DNA of 64,000 nt from Chalciporus piperatus (taxonomy: Eukaryota > Basidiomycota > Agaricomycetes > Boletales > Boletaceae), in assembly GCA_038093975.1 (NCBI GenBank), contig JBBPTG010000040.1, forward strand, positions 62,001 to 126,000. Reading direction: 5' to 3'. The position numbers and the translations under genes are program-made. This document shows positions 10,780 to 22,929 of this stretch, piece by piece. Below the pieces are notes generated by a model. That model saw nothing but the letters and a program-made list of their open reading frames with translations. It had not been told where the DNA came from and made no database searches. Numbering within the stretch: the stretch's first letter is position 1; each line of letters opens with the position of its first letter.

Positions 10780-12638
10780 ATGTCAGACGAAGAAACTCTC
10801 CAGAAACGACACGACGAATCCGACTCGGAAGACTCGGACGACGACATCGAAGACGTCCCAAAGGTTGACGTCGATCCATCCACACTCACCGCGTTGTCTC
10901 CAGAGGTCATCTCTAAACAGGTGCGTGCATTCTGTGTTGGCTGTGGTTTGTTTTAGGAAGACGGTTGACTGAGCGCTGCTCGATGGTATCGTGTTCGTGA
11001 ACAGGCGACGATCAACTTGGGTAAGGGCGAGCGCGTATTGCGGTTTTGAATTGAGAAATGTTGACCGGACGTAGGTACGATCGGACATGTCGCTCACGGT
11101 AAATCGACGGTCGTGAAAGCCATCTCGGGTGTCATGACCGTCCGATTCAAAAACGAACTTGTACGGAACATCACCATCAAGCTCGGTTATGCAAACGCCA
11201 AGGTTCGTTATCTGCACTGTCGTGCTCATCTGTCCGACTGCCATCCTTTGTAGATATACAAATGTGAAAATGAAGCATGCCCAAGGCCGGGATGCTACCG
11301 ATCCTATCGTTCAGATAAAGAAGACAACCCACCATGCGAACGGCCAGGTTGTGGCCACCGCATGAAACTCATCCGTCATGTCTCCTTCGTCGACTGTCCG
11401 GGACACGACATTCTCATGGCTACCATGCTTAACGGTGCCGCAGTCATGGACGCCGCACTCTTACTCATCGCCGGAAATGAAACATGCCCTCAACCACAGA
11501 CATCAGAGCACTTGGCAGCAGTCGAGATCATGAAATTGGAACATATCATCATTTTACAGAATAAAGTTGACTTGATCAAGGAGACACAGGCTTTGGAGCA
11601 TCAGAAGAGTATCGCTGCTTTCGTCAAGGGTATGTCGATCCGCCTTCCCTAGACGATTTTTCGGTCCCCTGATTGGCTGCCCCGATCCCCCCCCCCCTTT
11701 GAATCATTTGAATTCGCACAGGCACGGTCGCAGAATCTTCACCCATCGTCCCCATATCTGCCCAGCTGAAATACAACATCGACGCCGTAAACGAATACAT
11801 CGTCAAACGTATCCCTGTCCCCGTCCGAGATTTCACCTCCGACCCCCGCCTAATCGTCATCCGTTCCTTCGACGTCAACAAACCAGGTGCCGAAGTCGAC
11901 GACCTCAAAGGTGGCGTTGCGGGTGGTTCCATTCTCACCGGTGTCCTCCGTCTAGGCCAAGAAGTTGAAATACGACCAGGCATCGTCACCAAAGACAGTG
12001 CGGGAAGAAACAGATGTAAACCGATCTTTAGTAGGATCGTGTCCCTGCATGCAGAGAGTAATCACTTGTCGTTTGCGGTACCCGGTGGGTTGATCGGTGT
12101 GGGTACCAAGATCGATCCGACACTCTGTCGTGCGGATAGGTTGGTGGGACAGGTCTTGGGTGCGGTTGGCAAGTTGCCAAAGGTATACACAGGTATGTCA
12201 CCTTCGCACGATGAAGATGATCCATCCTTCAATTGACTCTCCTTCGATAGAACTCGAAATCAGTCTCTTCCTCCTCCGCCGTCTCCTCGGTGTCCGGACG
12301 GAAGACAAAAAACAAACAAAAGTCTCCAAACTGACCAAGAACGAGCTCCTGCTCATCAACATCGGTTCGACATCGACCGGTGGACGCGTTCTGAGCGTCA
12401 AAGGCGATCTCGCCAAGATTCAGCTCACGTCGCCTGCTTGTACAGAGGTTGGAGAGAAGGTGGCGTTGTCGCGGAGGATCGAGAAACATTGGCGACTTGT
12501 TGGTGAGTTTGCGATTTCTTTTCTTTCTTTCTTGCGCCTTTTTGTTTCCTGGTTTTGTCGGACGTGGTTCGCTGATGACGCTTCCATGTTATAGGTTGGG
12601 GAAGCGTACAACGGGGTACGGTCTTGGAGTTGGACTGA
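10780..12638 (+). CDS. GCD11: Translation initiation factor eIF2 gamma subunit
   Basis: The GTP-binding subunit of eIF2, which carries initiator Met-tRNA to the 40S ribosome. After an acidic N-terminus ([20 protein letters not shown]) the motifs appear in order: P-loop GHVAHGKST, a zinc-knuckle region with [11 protein letters not shown] and CERPGC, switch II DCPGHD, and the guanine motif NKVD. The beta-barrel domains follow ([39 protein letters not shown]), then [20 protein letters not shown]. The stop is at 12636-12638 after TVLELD. There are about seven short introns; one near 11.69 kb carries a run of twelve C. Length near 465 residues is normal. All GTPase motifs are intact. Confidence 0.94.
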
Positions 12639-12999
12639 TGCAGGTCATATATACTACTCGTCGCGGCGCCTCCATATCCATCTCACCGTGGCTTGTTTCC
12701 CCGTTTCTTGATCTGTCGATCATCATGTATCCATTCGTAGGGCAACCACTTGTTTTGCGTTCGCCTGGCCCAGTTGGTAACATATGTGCGAAGCGAGTCA
12801 AGTGAGGCGGGTCGAGACGATCAAAATGATCAAGTCGACGCTGCGCATGCGTGCATTTCAAACGACGAAAAAACAAGATCGACCCCGTAATGAGTATCGC
12901 AAAACAAAAACAAAAGGAAATGAAACACATCTGCTGCAAACGAAGTAACGTCTCCTTTCCCACCTTCTCCCCATCGTCGACCGACCCACGACTCTGACC

Positions 13000-15095
13000 T
13001 CACGCATGCGCCGGCGGATCGATGAGATCGAGTTCCCGAATGTCAACGCCCTCAAAGGACCGATTATTCACCCGACGAGTCTCCAGTTCTCGTTTGGTAA
13101 GGTAAAGATGGAGGAGCTGTATACAATCCTTGGCCTGCACGCACGCAACTCTCGTCAGCATCGTTTCGTTTATCCCCCAAAAAGCGCACAATAAACACAC
13201 AGCAGCCAATGCGAGAGAAGAAGAAGAAAAAAGTGTAGAACCAAAACGCTACTCACGACGGTGAACAATCCCAATCCCAACGAATTTCTCCACCTACGAA
13301 AATCCAATCGCGCGTTAGCCCTCGTCATTCCAACACCAACACACAAAAAAAACAAGACAGCGACAGGTTCCACACGCACCAAACCGGATCACATTCTGCC
13401 CATACAAACGTCCCCCTCCAAGCAACGCTGAACCCCAACATCCCCGCCACGCCCAACTTTCTCAACAACGACATCTTATCCCAAGATTTATTCCCCATCA
13501 AACTCGGACCGACCAATATTCCCATGCCCATCCCGAGTCCCATTCGTCCGCTTGGCGTTGTCGTCCACCGGACAGGCGGACGAACAGCGAGGAATCGGTG
13601 GAGGAGGGTGGAGTACTTGGAGAGCCATAAAAGGAGGGAACCCATGAGGGAGGAGATTCGTGGGATGACGAGGGCACCGCCGATGAGACGCCCGAGAGAG
13701 GTTCCAGAGATATGAATGGTATCCTCAGCCACGGCAGCCGCGTCTCTCGCACCATCGTCACCTCCATCGTTATTGTTGTTGTTGTTATTGTTGTTATTCC
13801 CCTCGTTATTATTCTGACGATCCCCATCGTTGTTATTGCCTTGCCTTTGCCCGCGGTTCGCTTGTCCCTCGGGAAGAGCTCCAGGGGGAGCCGGTCCATC
13901 CTCTTCCTCGTCCACACGCGCATTCACGCGGATTCGCAAGAATGGCTCCTCGTCCACCGCATCCCGCATTAACACCCTCTGCAAATCCCTTGCACCTCTT
14001 GCACCCTGACCGACTTCACCACCCCAGACACCAACCCCCGGCGTCGAATCGAGCACCCACTTTGAGAATTGAGAGAATAGACGTTTATATGCGTCTCGTA
14101 CGATCGGTAGGACGAAGAGTCCGAGCACGATAGGTGGTGGTGGCCAGCTCGGGAGTAAGGGGAACATTTCTTTCGCTTGCGGTATGGGGAGCAAAGGTAG
14201 AGGTTCATCTAGTCCACCTGCGGTCGGTCCGTGTTCCGATATCATGATCCTATTACCCATCACAGGCGTGCTCGTTGGCCACGCGAGCAATAAGGGGATG
14301 AGTGGTGTAAACATGCGTTTGAAGGGGAGTCGGGAGAGGATGAGCGAGAGAGGGATGAGAGGAAGGTTGATGAAACTATGCCATGGCCAGTTACTAGGGT
14401 CTTCGGTAAGGAGGAGGTCGAACATCCTAAAGGTAGGTGAAGAAGGGGTGCTGGATCAGCATATAGGTCATCAGAAGCGACTACCAAATCGCTCACTCCT
14501 CGCCAAGAAATTCTTGCAGTGCGTACGCTCCATAAGCCGTGCATAGTAAATAGAGTCCTGTGAAAGAAAGATCCGCCTGAGTCGCCCCACAAGTCAGCCA
14601 ACAGAACAGGGGAAAGGACGCACCAGTACCGAGACTAACGACGACGACCGTCAAGCTGCCCACGGTGACCACCCTCCCTACCACCGAGAGCCCTTTATTG
14701 CCCATGTTCAACAAGCGCAGAATCCATGGATTCGAACTCGTCAATTGGTAGGATACTCCGCATTGAGGGCATTTGAGGGCGTTCGCGCGTGCACGGTTGG
14801 TTTGGGATGTTTGGATCCAGTGAAGGAGACATGTTTCGTGGGCTACCAGCGTGCAGTTGCATGGGTGGGTCCATACGCGCGGTGGGTCTTCCGGCGCTGA
14901 TGAGCGATGGGGTGAGCGGGCGAGTTGAGGTCATCCCTGCGAGACGTGTCTTACCGTCATACCGCTCTTCCTCCCGACAGATATAACAGAGTTTGACCTA
15001 TGATAATAACCAGTCAGTCAGCGCGATTTAGCGCATCGACGGGGTAGACAAACCCTCAGGTCGTTGATGGTGGGCATTCGCCGTCGAGCTTGCAT
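13000..15095 (-). CDS. RING-CH (MARCH-type) membrane E3 ubiquitin ligase
   Basis: RING-CH proteins are membrane-bound ubiquitin ligases. The start at 15093-15095 gives MQARRRMPTINDLR, then across an intron VKLCYICREEERYD. The next exon holds HPCNCTLVAHETCLLHW and LKCPQCG, completing the C4HC3 pattern of a RING-CH finger close to the N-terminus. Hydrophobic segments follow (VGRVVTVGSLTVVVVSLGTG, INLPLIPLSLILS and others). A long loop has an Asn repeat, and more membrane segments come after (LIGGALVIPRISSLMGSLLL). The last exons give WRNSLGLGLFTV and a cytosolic tail AKDCIQLLHLYLTKRELETR ending at 13000. About 580 residues. The overall plan recalls MARCH5/MARCH6-like fungal ligases; the exact orthologue is unknown. 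It converges on eIF2-gamma. Confidence 0.85.
13768..13810. repeat. GTT/AAC trinucleotide repeat coding poly-Asn
   Basis: A run of gtt/att units on the plus strand encodes ten consecutive Asn on the minus strand, inside the loop of the RING-CH protein. Such runs vary in length between strains. Confidence 0.8.
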
Positions 15096-15342
15096 GGTGG
15101 TCGTAGTCAAGGGGTGATCATGAACTAACTCTTATTAGCTAGCGCTGTGGCTCATATTCACATCATTATAACAAATCCATATGGCATTCAACGTAGAAAG
15201 TAGCTACACGACGTAGACATTCGTGCATACTAGTTACTAGCAATAACATTCATAGAAAAGGAACGACAAAAATGGCTCATAAAGGAATCATTTCAAGGAT
15301 ACCTAGGATACTAACCGACGAGAGGCTCATGCCAAGGAGGAC
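15096..15342. other. AT-rich intergenic stretch
   Basis: About 250 bases between the start of the RING-CH gene and the stop of the SR-protein gene. No ORF or motif seen; it should contain the RING-CH promoter and the SR-protein 3' UTR. Confidence 0.4.
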
Positions 15343-16398
15343 TCAGTGATCATAGGGAGGGGTGCGAGCTGGAGCCCTATCCCGCTCATCAAGATCCTTT
15401 TTGGGGTCATCCAAAGGAGGAGTCCTCGCGCCGCGATCCCTGTCATCCACTCTCCTCCTGTCGATGGGGGAAGGGCTGCGCCTCCTGTCAGGCGACCTGC
15501 TACGTCTCCTTCTTTCCCTCAAATCTCTGACATCGCGGTCCCTGTCCGGGATGTCTCTGTCCCTATCGACGCCGTTGCTTCGAGGGTCACGTTCGTCACG
15601 GGGGTCGGGACGACGACGAGGGCTACGAGAACGATCGCGTCCGCCAGCACGGTGTGGAGAGGAACGCCTGTCGTAGCGCCAGACGGAGGAAGGGGGATTC
15701 TTTGCCCACTGTGATTGGATCAGTGAATATGTGTGGTTCACGCAGGACACTAGACTGACCTGGATGCTCAACCGATAGCCTTCAAAGTGTCTTCCATGCC
15801 TAAACAAGATCGGGTGAGCGTTTGCAGGACGACGAAGGAGTGGACGTACATGTCATAGTAGGCATCTTCAGCATCACGTTGGCTGCGGAATTCGACGAAT
15901 GCATAGCTACGAGACTCGATATTGAGCGATCGTTCGAAGAGGGTTTGATAAGATTCGAAAGAGCGACAAATCGGAAAAGTTCGGAACGCGCAAGGACGAA
16001 ATGATTAAACGCAATTCGTAGCCGAGGGCACGTTTTTTGCGTGCACCACTCGCGATGGGGCCAACGCAACGACGACGAAAGCGCGAGATGTACGATCGAT
16101 ATCGACGTGGTCTGGCTCGCGTTCGTATGGTATTGTGACAACGGTGGCGGCGAGTCGACTGGATAGGGCAAGGGGTTGAAGAGACGAGGCGAAAAGACTC
16201 ACGGATTCGAGCTAGCGTGCGGGTTGCGTGGGGCTGGGACGTCGCATCGTACGAGAGGACCGAAGCTGTCGAGGAGAAACTGCATGAAAAACCCCCGGAA
16301 AAAAAGCGGATTTGTGGCACGTACCGCTCGAATTCGAAGGCGAGATCGCGTGCACGAGTAGATGGATGAAAGCCGCTGACGAAGAGGATGCGCGGCAT
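15343..16398 (-). CDS. SR-type splicing factor (RRM plus RS domain)
   Basis: SR proteins bind exonic RNA and recruit the spliceosome. The start at 16396-16398 gives MPRILFVSGFHPSTRARDLA, the first strand and helix of an RNA-recognition motif, with RNP2-like ILFVSGF. Later exons supply AFVEFRSQRDAEDAYYDM (RNP1-like) and HGRHFEGYRLSIQWAKNPPS, which closes the RRM. The rest is an RS domain rich in RS, RD and DR pairs (RDRSRSPRRRPDPRDERDPR and similar), ending TPPYDH. Several introns split the RRM. Length near 250 residues is usual for one-RRM SR proteins. It is divergent from the PPR-like gene by 264 bp. Confidence 0.85.
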
Positions 16399-16662
16399 TT
16401 CGAGCTGATTTTGTGAGGGATTTTGTGATTGTAGTTGGTCGAGGTCGAGGTCGAGATGGTCGTGGTTCAAGACAAGTCAGACTCGCGCGCGTCGAAAAAA
16501 GAGAGCGAACCATAAATGACCTTGCTTGGTCGTGTTGTCGTTGTGGCGCTAATTTGCCTGTAGAGCTCATCGCCCTCGACGGCGAGCAAGAGTCTGAGCT
16601 CGCTGTCGTAGACGTCGTGCACGTGTGTACTACCGCTGTTCAAAGACTAACAACTCTACCAG

Positions 16663-19440
16663 ATGCTGAGTATTTGTGCTCGCCGTGCGTCGCGTCAATG
16701 TCACCATGTCCAGCTCGTCGTGGTCCACGGCCGGAGCGCGTCTTCGCTGATAGACCTCGCACCGCTGCACAAACGGACGCTTGGGTTTTCAAAGTTTGCG
16801 CACAAAGTCACCAATGACCCCACGTTTGACTTTGTCTCACTCCTCCGTGGCACATCAGACCCAGGCGACCCAGCCATTACGGACGCCCTTTTCCAACATC
16901 GAATACCACAATCCGAATGGCTGAAGTGGTCGCCCGTCCTCTATTCTCCCAGTTTCGAACGTGCCCTCGACCTCATACGCCAGAACCACGCCGAGAACAG
17001 GCCACCACCCTGGGTCATACTTGCTCTCGCATGTCACAAGGTCAGATCGCCGAGTGATGCTGAATCACTCCTCTATGACTTGACACTTCCCCTTGCATCC
17101 CTTCAACCTCCTCTTCCACTGCTAGCTCACTCCCCTCCCCTCTTCGTCCTCACCGCTCACTCTCTCGCCCACTTCGCACTCCTGGCCCTCCTTCGTCCTT
17201 TAACCTCACGCCTCCTTGAATTTCCTAGTCACGATATCTCTCACAACGCATTCTACTTCAACATGTTCCTCCAAGCTGTGTCCAACTCGCCAAGGTCAAA
17301 GGAAGTCTCCACGGTCGTCATCTCCATTGTGGAAGAGATGCAGCGCAGAAATGTGGTTCTGTGGGCGGACACAGAGCGAGTGTTGATCAGGAAAAACTTT
17401 GTCATGGCGAAGCTGGCTGCTCATCTCCGGAAACGAGGTGCCCCACAGAACGATATGGGAGCAGAAAAGAGACAGAAGATTCATTTAGAGGCCTGGTTGA
17501 AGGCTTACGGGTCGTTGGCCAATGTGCAACAGAGCGAACATTATTTGAACGCCATCAGAGATTACTCTCTCAAGAACGGCCTCACACCACCCTATCCCAG
17601 CGATGCTACCCCTACGCCCAAAGACGAGGACAAAACACGAATTCAGGGGTCGGCCCAAATTGCGAATAACGACTACCTCCGCGCCCTGCGCAACGACCAA
17701 CAATCTGCGTTTCGCTACTTCCATCATCTCCTTACTCTGGACGTTGCCAAACCCGATCGGCCTCCTCCCACTGCTTCGACGACATCTCCCTCTACGCCCT
17801 CCAAGGGACACCCGAAAATACATATTGACATTTACGATTGGACGACTGCTCTTCATGCTGGCGCTTGCGACTCCTCTCTCTCCACCAATGACTTTCTCAA
17901 CCTTTTTAAATTGGGAAAGTCAGATCTCAACTCTTACCGTCCGACCAGCGCCACTTATACTGTGGTGATGCGGGGCTTGATGCGGAGAGGTGCTTTCGAA
18001 GAAGCACTGCAGCTGTGGGAGGAATTCGTCACGGACGTCGTCAGGGTCAGGGCACACGAAGAGCAACACGAGAGCAAGATAGCAGTGATGCAGATCGACA
18101 GACACGCACTCTGCACGGGGATCGACGTGCTCGTGCAGAACGGACGAGCAGCCCAGGCCTTGTATCTCCTCGAGGAAGCCATCAAAATAGAGACGGCGAA
18201 AGCGACGGCGGCAGCTTCACCGACCGAGTCTCCTGAGATCACCCCTTTCTTGACATCGGACTCGTCTTTGACGCTTGCGCCCAAGGCTTATTCCTATCTC
18301 ACTGATGTCCCTATCTTCCACCTCATCCGCGCCCTCCTCAATATCCGCCGTCCCGACGCTGTATTCTACATCTGGGCTCACCTGACGCCGCTGTACTTTG
18401 TTAAACCCACCGACCAGATGCTTCATCTCTTGCTCAAGGCAGCACTACAAGCTTCACATATTGACGCAGAGAGCGTCAAGGGATCCATGAGCTGGTACTT
18501 GGCCGGCACGAAGATCTTCAGCAAGAATGTCATCGCCCCGATGCCCACCCCTGATATCAGTACACTGGCCACGGAAAACCGCGAGACACCCACCTACAGC
18601 GATACCCACAGGACCACTGCAACCCCTGCATCCAATAGCCCTCAGTCTCGTGAATCCCTCTTAAGCGGTCTCCGCGCTCTCCTCGAGTCTTCCCCAACGG
18701 TCGTCGGCATTTGGGCCGGTCGTCGCGCCACAGCTGTCGCGCGGTCGATCTTCCGAGGCATGATCCTCGGCAACTGGCCATCCCTAAACAAGTCCACCGC
18801 CAAAGGCAAGAGCAGCCTAAGCGTTTGGCCCGAGTTATCTCGGATGTTTGGTTCCTCCACGCTCACTCTCCCTACTGGCCCAACGCCACTTGGCTTCGAA
18901 AGACCCAAGCCCGCGAAGCGGGACAAAAACGGCGATCTGTTGGGACCGCCCTTGCCGACGGTATATCCCTCCGAGGGCACGTTCTTCACGTACATCTCGC
19001 TTCTTGGACTTTCTGCACGTGCGGAAGAGATTCCGGAGGCGTTGGTGTGGATGCGTGCGTTGGGCATTATACCACGAACGCGGACGCTCTCTGTGGCGCT
19101 CGTTTTCTGGGCCGAGGTCGGGTTGCGGGGTCCGCTGTTTGAGGATGGGTGGACTGGGGCGATGGATTGGTGGGGCAAGAAGGATCCTTCTGCGTCTGCG
19201 TCCGAGTCCGAGTCCACGTCAGTGCCGGGTTCGGATGCCCCTGACTCTGACTCTGGGTCTGACTCTGGATCTGGGACTAAGGGCGACGCGCCGAGAACAG
19301 AGTATGGGGCGCTGCGAGCGTGGATGCTGGATTGGGTGGGCGAGCAGCGGGCACCGACGGAGTCGGATATCGAGGCTGCGATTGTACAGGTGGCGATGAT
19401 GAGGGATACGGGATTCAAGAATCGAGGTGGGGGGCTCTGA
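16663..19440 (+). CDS. Pentatricopeptide-repeat-like mitochondrial protein
   Basis: A single uninterrupted frame of 925 codons, rare in this window where most genes are split. The N-terminus (MLSICARRASRQCHHVQLVV) is basic and lacks acidic residues, as in mitochondrial transit peptides. Helical repeat units are visible, for example YTVVMRGLMRRGAFEEALQL and ALCTGIDVLVQNGRAAQALY, which have the PPR shape of paired helices. A Ser/Asp/Gly-rich low-complexity patch lies near the C-terminus (SDSGSDSGSGTK). PPR proteins bind organellar RNA and act in its processing or translation. The particular RNA target is unknown. The PPR call is by repeat pattern and is likely rather than certain. Confidence 0.7.
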   Translation: MLSICARRASRQCHHVQLVVVHGRSASSLIDLAPLHKRTLGFSKFAHKVTNDPTFDFVSLLRGTSDPGDPAITDALFQHRIPQSEWLKWSPVLYSPSFERALDLIRQNHAENRPPPWVILALACHKVRSPSDAESLLYDLTLPLASLQPPLPLLAHSPPLFVLTAHSLAHFALLALLRPLTSRLLEFPSHDISHNAFYFNMFLQAVSNSPRSKEVSTVVISIVEEMQRRNVVLWADTERVLIRKNFVMAKLAAHLRKRGAPQNDMGAEKRQKIHLEAWLKAYGSLANVQQSEHYLNAIRDYSLKNGLTPPYPSDATPTPKDEDKTRIQGSAQIANNDYLRALRNDQQSAFRYFHHLLTLDVAKPDRPPPTASTTSPSTPSKGHPKIHIDIYDWTTALHAGACDSSLSTNDFLNLFKLGKSDLNSYRPTSATYTVVMRGLMRRGAFEEALQLWEEFVTDVVRVRAHEEQHESKIAVMQIDRHALCTGIDVLVQNGRAAQALYLLEEAIKIETAKATAAASPTESPEITPFLTSDSSLTLAPKAYSYLTDVPIFHLIRALLNIRRPDAVFYIWAHLTPLYFVKPTDQMLHLLLKAALQASHIDAESVKGSMSWYLAGTKIFSKNVIAPMPTPDISTLATENRETPTYSDTHRTTATPASNSPQSRESLLSGLRALLESSPTVVGIWAGRRATAVARSIFRGMILGNWPSLNKSTAKGKSSLSVWPELSRMFGSSTLTLPTGPTPLGFERPKPAKRDKNGDLLGPPLPTVYPSEGTFFTYISLLGLSARAEEIPEALVWMRALGIIPRTRTLSVALVFWAEVGLRGPLFEDGWTGAMDWWGKKDPSASASESESTSVPGSDAPDSDSGSDSGSGTKGDAPRTEYGALRAWMLDWVGEQRAPTESDIEAAIVQVAMMRDTGFKNRGGGL

Positions 19441-20139
19441 ATCCAGCCATGCGCGGAGACGTCGAGACGCCGTCGTATCAGCATGTGCGTCGATAGACAT
19501 AGTACATAGTGGATATAATACAACTAATGGCATCACTCAGCGACTATCGGGTCGCGGCACCCTGCTTATCAGCACTGTAACACTTGGAGTCAAGTTTTCG
19601 CACGGAAAACGATGCTCATTCCTGCTTTGTCTTCATCACCGACCGACCGAATGGCCGAAGAACCACTGACTCAGGCCGTGGCTGCAGGCATTACTTCCCG
19701 AATGCAACGTGGAGGGTCTAGGCCCGTATACCGCGTGTTCAGCGATGGTTATCTCCAGAACGATCACGTCGAGCAAGTCAGCTAGCACTGTCATACGCCC
19801 GACCTATCAATCCAGCCACTAGCTGACACTGCCTACTGTGAGTCAGTCAAACAGGAAGGGTTCCTCAGTGTCCTCACTGACGATTCGTTTCTCCCGCTCT
19901 CAGGCCATTCAGCATACGTGCCACGCCCCCCGCCACTTGCTCATATCTTGACTGGTACGAGTTTCTGAGCCTTTGGGTCACCGTGGTTCAGCTTGATCCC
20001 CAGCCTCCATCCCCAGTGGATCTTCCAGTAGCGCGTGTCAAAAAGGTCACCACGCTCTCCTCGCTTCATATCCATCGATCTCTCGCTGCCTAACATCAGC
20101 ACATCACATTCGACTCCCCCATACTCTTGCTAAAACGCC
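19441..20139. other. Intergenic, upstream of KMT6
   Basis: 700 bases between the PPR-like gene and KMT6. A 44-codon plus-strand ORF starts at about 19651 (MAEEPLTQAVAAG) but has no recognised motif, and I do not call it a gene. Pyrimidine-rich sequence just before 20140 fits a promoter and leader. Confidence 0.4.
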
Positions 20140-22929
20140 ATGGACATTCCCACCTTCATCGATCGCACCGAACCCGGTTCGCCAGCATCATCCGGCATGA
20201 CCCCATCCTCTGCCCTCCCCTACGAAGATCGCATCTCTCGTACCCTCCCCGAACTCAAACACCTCGGACGTACCGTCTACAAAGAGGTTTGGGACGAGTT
20301 CTACGACTGGGAACCCGGATACTGTGCAGAAATACTCGGGACCGTCACAATGTCCGTCCTTGCACCGAGGAAAGAGATCGCGAAAGTCGCTCGAGCGATG
20401 GTGGAGAGATTCGTCGAGGATACGAACGAGACGGAGACGGCACAGACAACGACCGCTGGGAATTCTGATGTCGTGGTGGCGTCTTTGAATAGCTACGACG
20501 CTCGCGGACGTGTACGCGGGAAGTCTACCGACTTTTCGATTCCTGTTATCACCATCGATCGTGCGGAGGCTCTTCCACCCCATCCGCCTTACGAGTCCTG
20601 CCCACCAGTATCACGAAGCGTCCTTGCGAATGGAAATCACGAACACACCCTACCGTTCCTTCCTTTTGCAGATGACGGCGACTTTCCCGCTCTAGACTAT
20701 CTCGATCGGTTTCGGTGGTGGGAGTGGGAGACGCCTTTCGATCCAGATAGTGAGTCTGCTTTTCATTGTATTCGATGCATAAGTAAGAAAGCCTGGGTAT
20801 GATAGTGGAGATGATCCAGATAGAGGTGGTTCGAAGATTGCATGCAATACACGATGTAGAGCTGCAGTACATTGATCGAATGGAGTTCTTCACACCTCTG
20901 TCTGTTTCAAACAATACTGGGCTGTTATGGGAGCAATCCCAAAGGTCAGTGACCAGAATTTTCATACAGCTCTCTCACATAATATCTGATTGCAACATAG
21001 AGACTTCCTTCATTGGCCAGGTGCCTTTCAGGCCACTTTGGAGGCAGACCTACCCACCAGTAGGGCTCCTCAGGTAGATGACCTCAAAGGCAGAGTGATG
21101 TCAATCTTGAGGACTTCCTGTCCAAGTCTCAATTGTTTGCATGCAGCTTGTGAAACTCATGGTATGTTGACTCTGTTCATTGAGATCCTTGAGCATTTGG
21201 ATGAATTTCTTTGGAAAGGTGATCTTCATACAAGTAGCTATATATCCTCTGGAAAGCCCACAGCTACTGCAGACAGCATGAGACTGACTGAAGGGATTCC
21301 ATGTGGTCCAGCTTGTTTCAGGCTTATACAAGATTTTGATAGATTCAAGGTAGTTTCTACAGTGATGATAATCATAGTGTGCATTTGCTCACCTCTGATA
21401 ATAGGAAAGCCTGCCACCTTCTCCAACCAAGTCTAATCATACAGGATCAGTGGGCATATTAACAACTGTCCTTGGGATTGCCCCAGATTTGTTTCCCTGT
21501 CAGCTAGCAATCATATGTTTAAAGCCTTGCAATGAGGTGACTTCTGCTACTTGTAATACTATATTTGCACTCTCTAGCTAATAACATTATACAGATATTT
21601 GCACAGAGGTTGCAACTGTTCCCTGATCATATCATTCTACCACTTGTGCAACCGGGTGGTTCTGTGGAGCCTGTAGAAAGAGTAGCCAACAATTCTCAGC
21701 AAAATAAGCGGAGGAGAAGAGAGGAAAAGCCTCACTTTGGTAAGACATTGCATCTCTGATCAAGTTTCAAAATTAATTATAATGTTTGCACTCCATTTGT
21801 CCTCCAGTTGATACAGGATCAGATCGTGCCTGTGACATGTAAGAAAGATTTATATGTTTCAATGATTGGTCGATGATTCATTTTATCCAAGACTTGCAGC
21901 ATGTGCCCATCCAGGTTCATGCACAAGTAATCAATGTCCTTGCTATGTTGCAAAGCAGCATTGCACGTTGATGTGTAGGTGTGGGGCAAAGTGTAAGTGG
22001 AATTCACATAGAAGTTTAAAGCATTCACAGCTTATTCTATTCATGGCTGGTTAATTTATTTAGGTGTAAGGCAATGGGAAGGTTGCAATTGCAACAATGG
22101 AAGATGCATGCCTAATAGCTGCTCCTGCCTAATGAACAACAGAGAATGCATTCCCGAAATATGTATCACTTGTGATGCTGGGTAAGTTCTGATAGCATAC
22201 TTGACACAAATTAACTGGCAGCTTGTAGAGGTGGACACACTGGTAGGCCATGTAACAACACCAGAATGCAATGCATGGTTAGCAAGGTACAGTCAATCTC
22301 TTTCATACATTCAATATGTTTACTTTGTGTAGCCACTTGAAATCAAAGTAGGGAAGTATGGCTTAGGTGCATTTGCACTTCAAAACATGAACTCAAATAC
22401 ATTCATTGGCAGTAAGGAATTTTGACATGTTCCATACTGTACAGCAATTTACATTTCATTCTAGCATATGCTGGTCACATTCTGTCTAATGAGGCTGGTG
22501 AACACACAATGTATGTCAAATTTTTAAATGTTTTCACTTTTGTCTTATGTTGGTCATTTCATAGGGACATTTCACAGTACACTGGCCTCAACTATCTGTT
22601 CGAAACCCCTAGCAAGACCACAATATTTGATGCTGTTCATCTTGGCAATGCAACTAGATTTCTCAATCATGCTGATAATGGCAAACAGAATGTGGAGGCA
22701 CTGAGTATATCTTCAACACTTCTGTTGGACTTGACTGACATGCTTGTGAACAGCCATGCTGGTCAATGGGGAATATCAGATTGGATTCTTTACCAGTGGG
22801 TTCTGACTCTTTGGTATAGTGTTAGGAATGTTGACATGTTTTGTAGTCAAAAAGATCAAAGCTGGGGAAGAACTGTACTTAGATTATGGAGAAGATTTTT
22901 GGAGGGATAAGAGTGCAAGTTTTGCTTGA
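20140..22929 (+). CDS. KMT6: Enhancer-of-zeste histone methyltransferase (PRC2, H3K27)
   Basis: Catalytic subunit of Polycomb repressive complex 2. The first exon (20140-20750) gives MDIPTFIDRTEP and RFRWWEWETPFDPD. Many short exons follow with E(z) landmarks in order: RDFLHWPGAF; SCPSLNCLHAACETH and GIPCGPACF (pre-SANT cysteine motifs); APDLFPCQLAII (SANT-like). The two halves of the CXC domain read CAHPGSCTSNQCPCYVAKQH and GRCMPNSCSCLMNNRECIPE. The SET domain has KVGKYGLGAF, LGNATRFLNHA, MLVNGEYQIGFFT and GEELYLDYGEDFW. The stop is at 22927-22929. SET motifs are complete only after splicing, and the splice phases agree, so the gene looks functional. The usual NHS reads NHA, and the EYCGE-like segment reads TYAGH by my splice choice. 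Exon 1 is GC-rich; the rest lies in a CpG-free island. Confidence 0.85.

Noticed and set aside
18642..19523. 293-codon minus-strand frame opposite the PPR-like gene
   Set aside because: Ser/Arg/Pro-rich shadow of the plus-strand frame, without motif or exon signals; the plus-strand frame is continuous for 925 codons.
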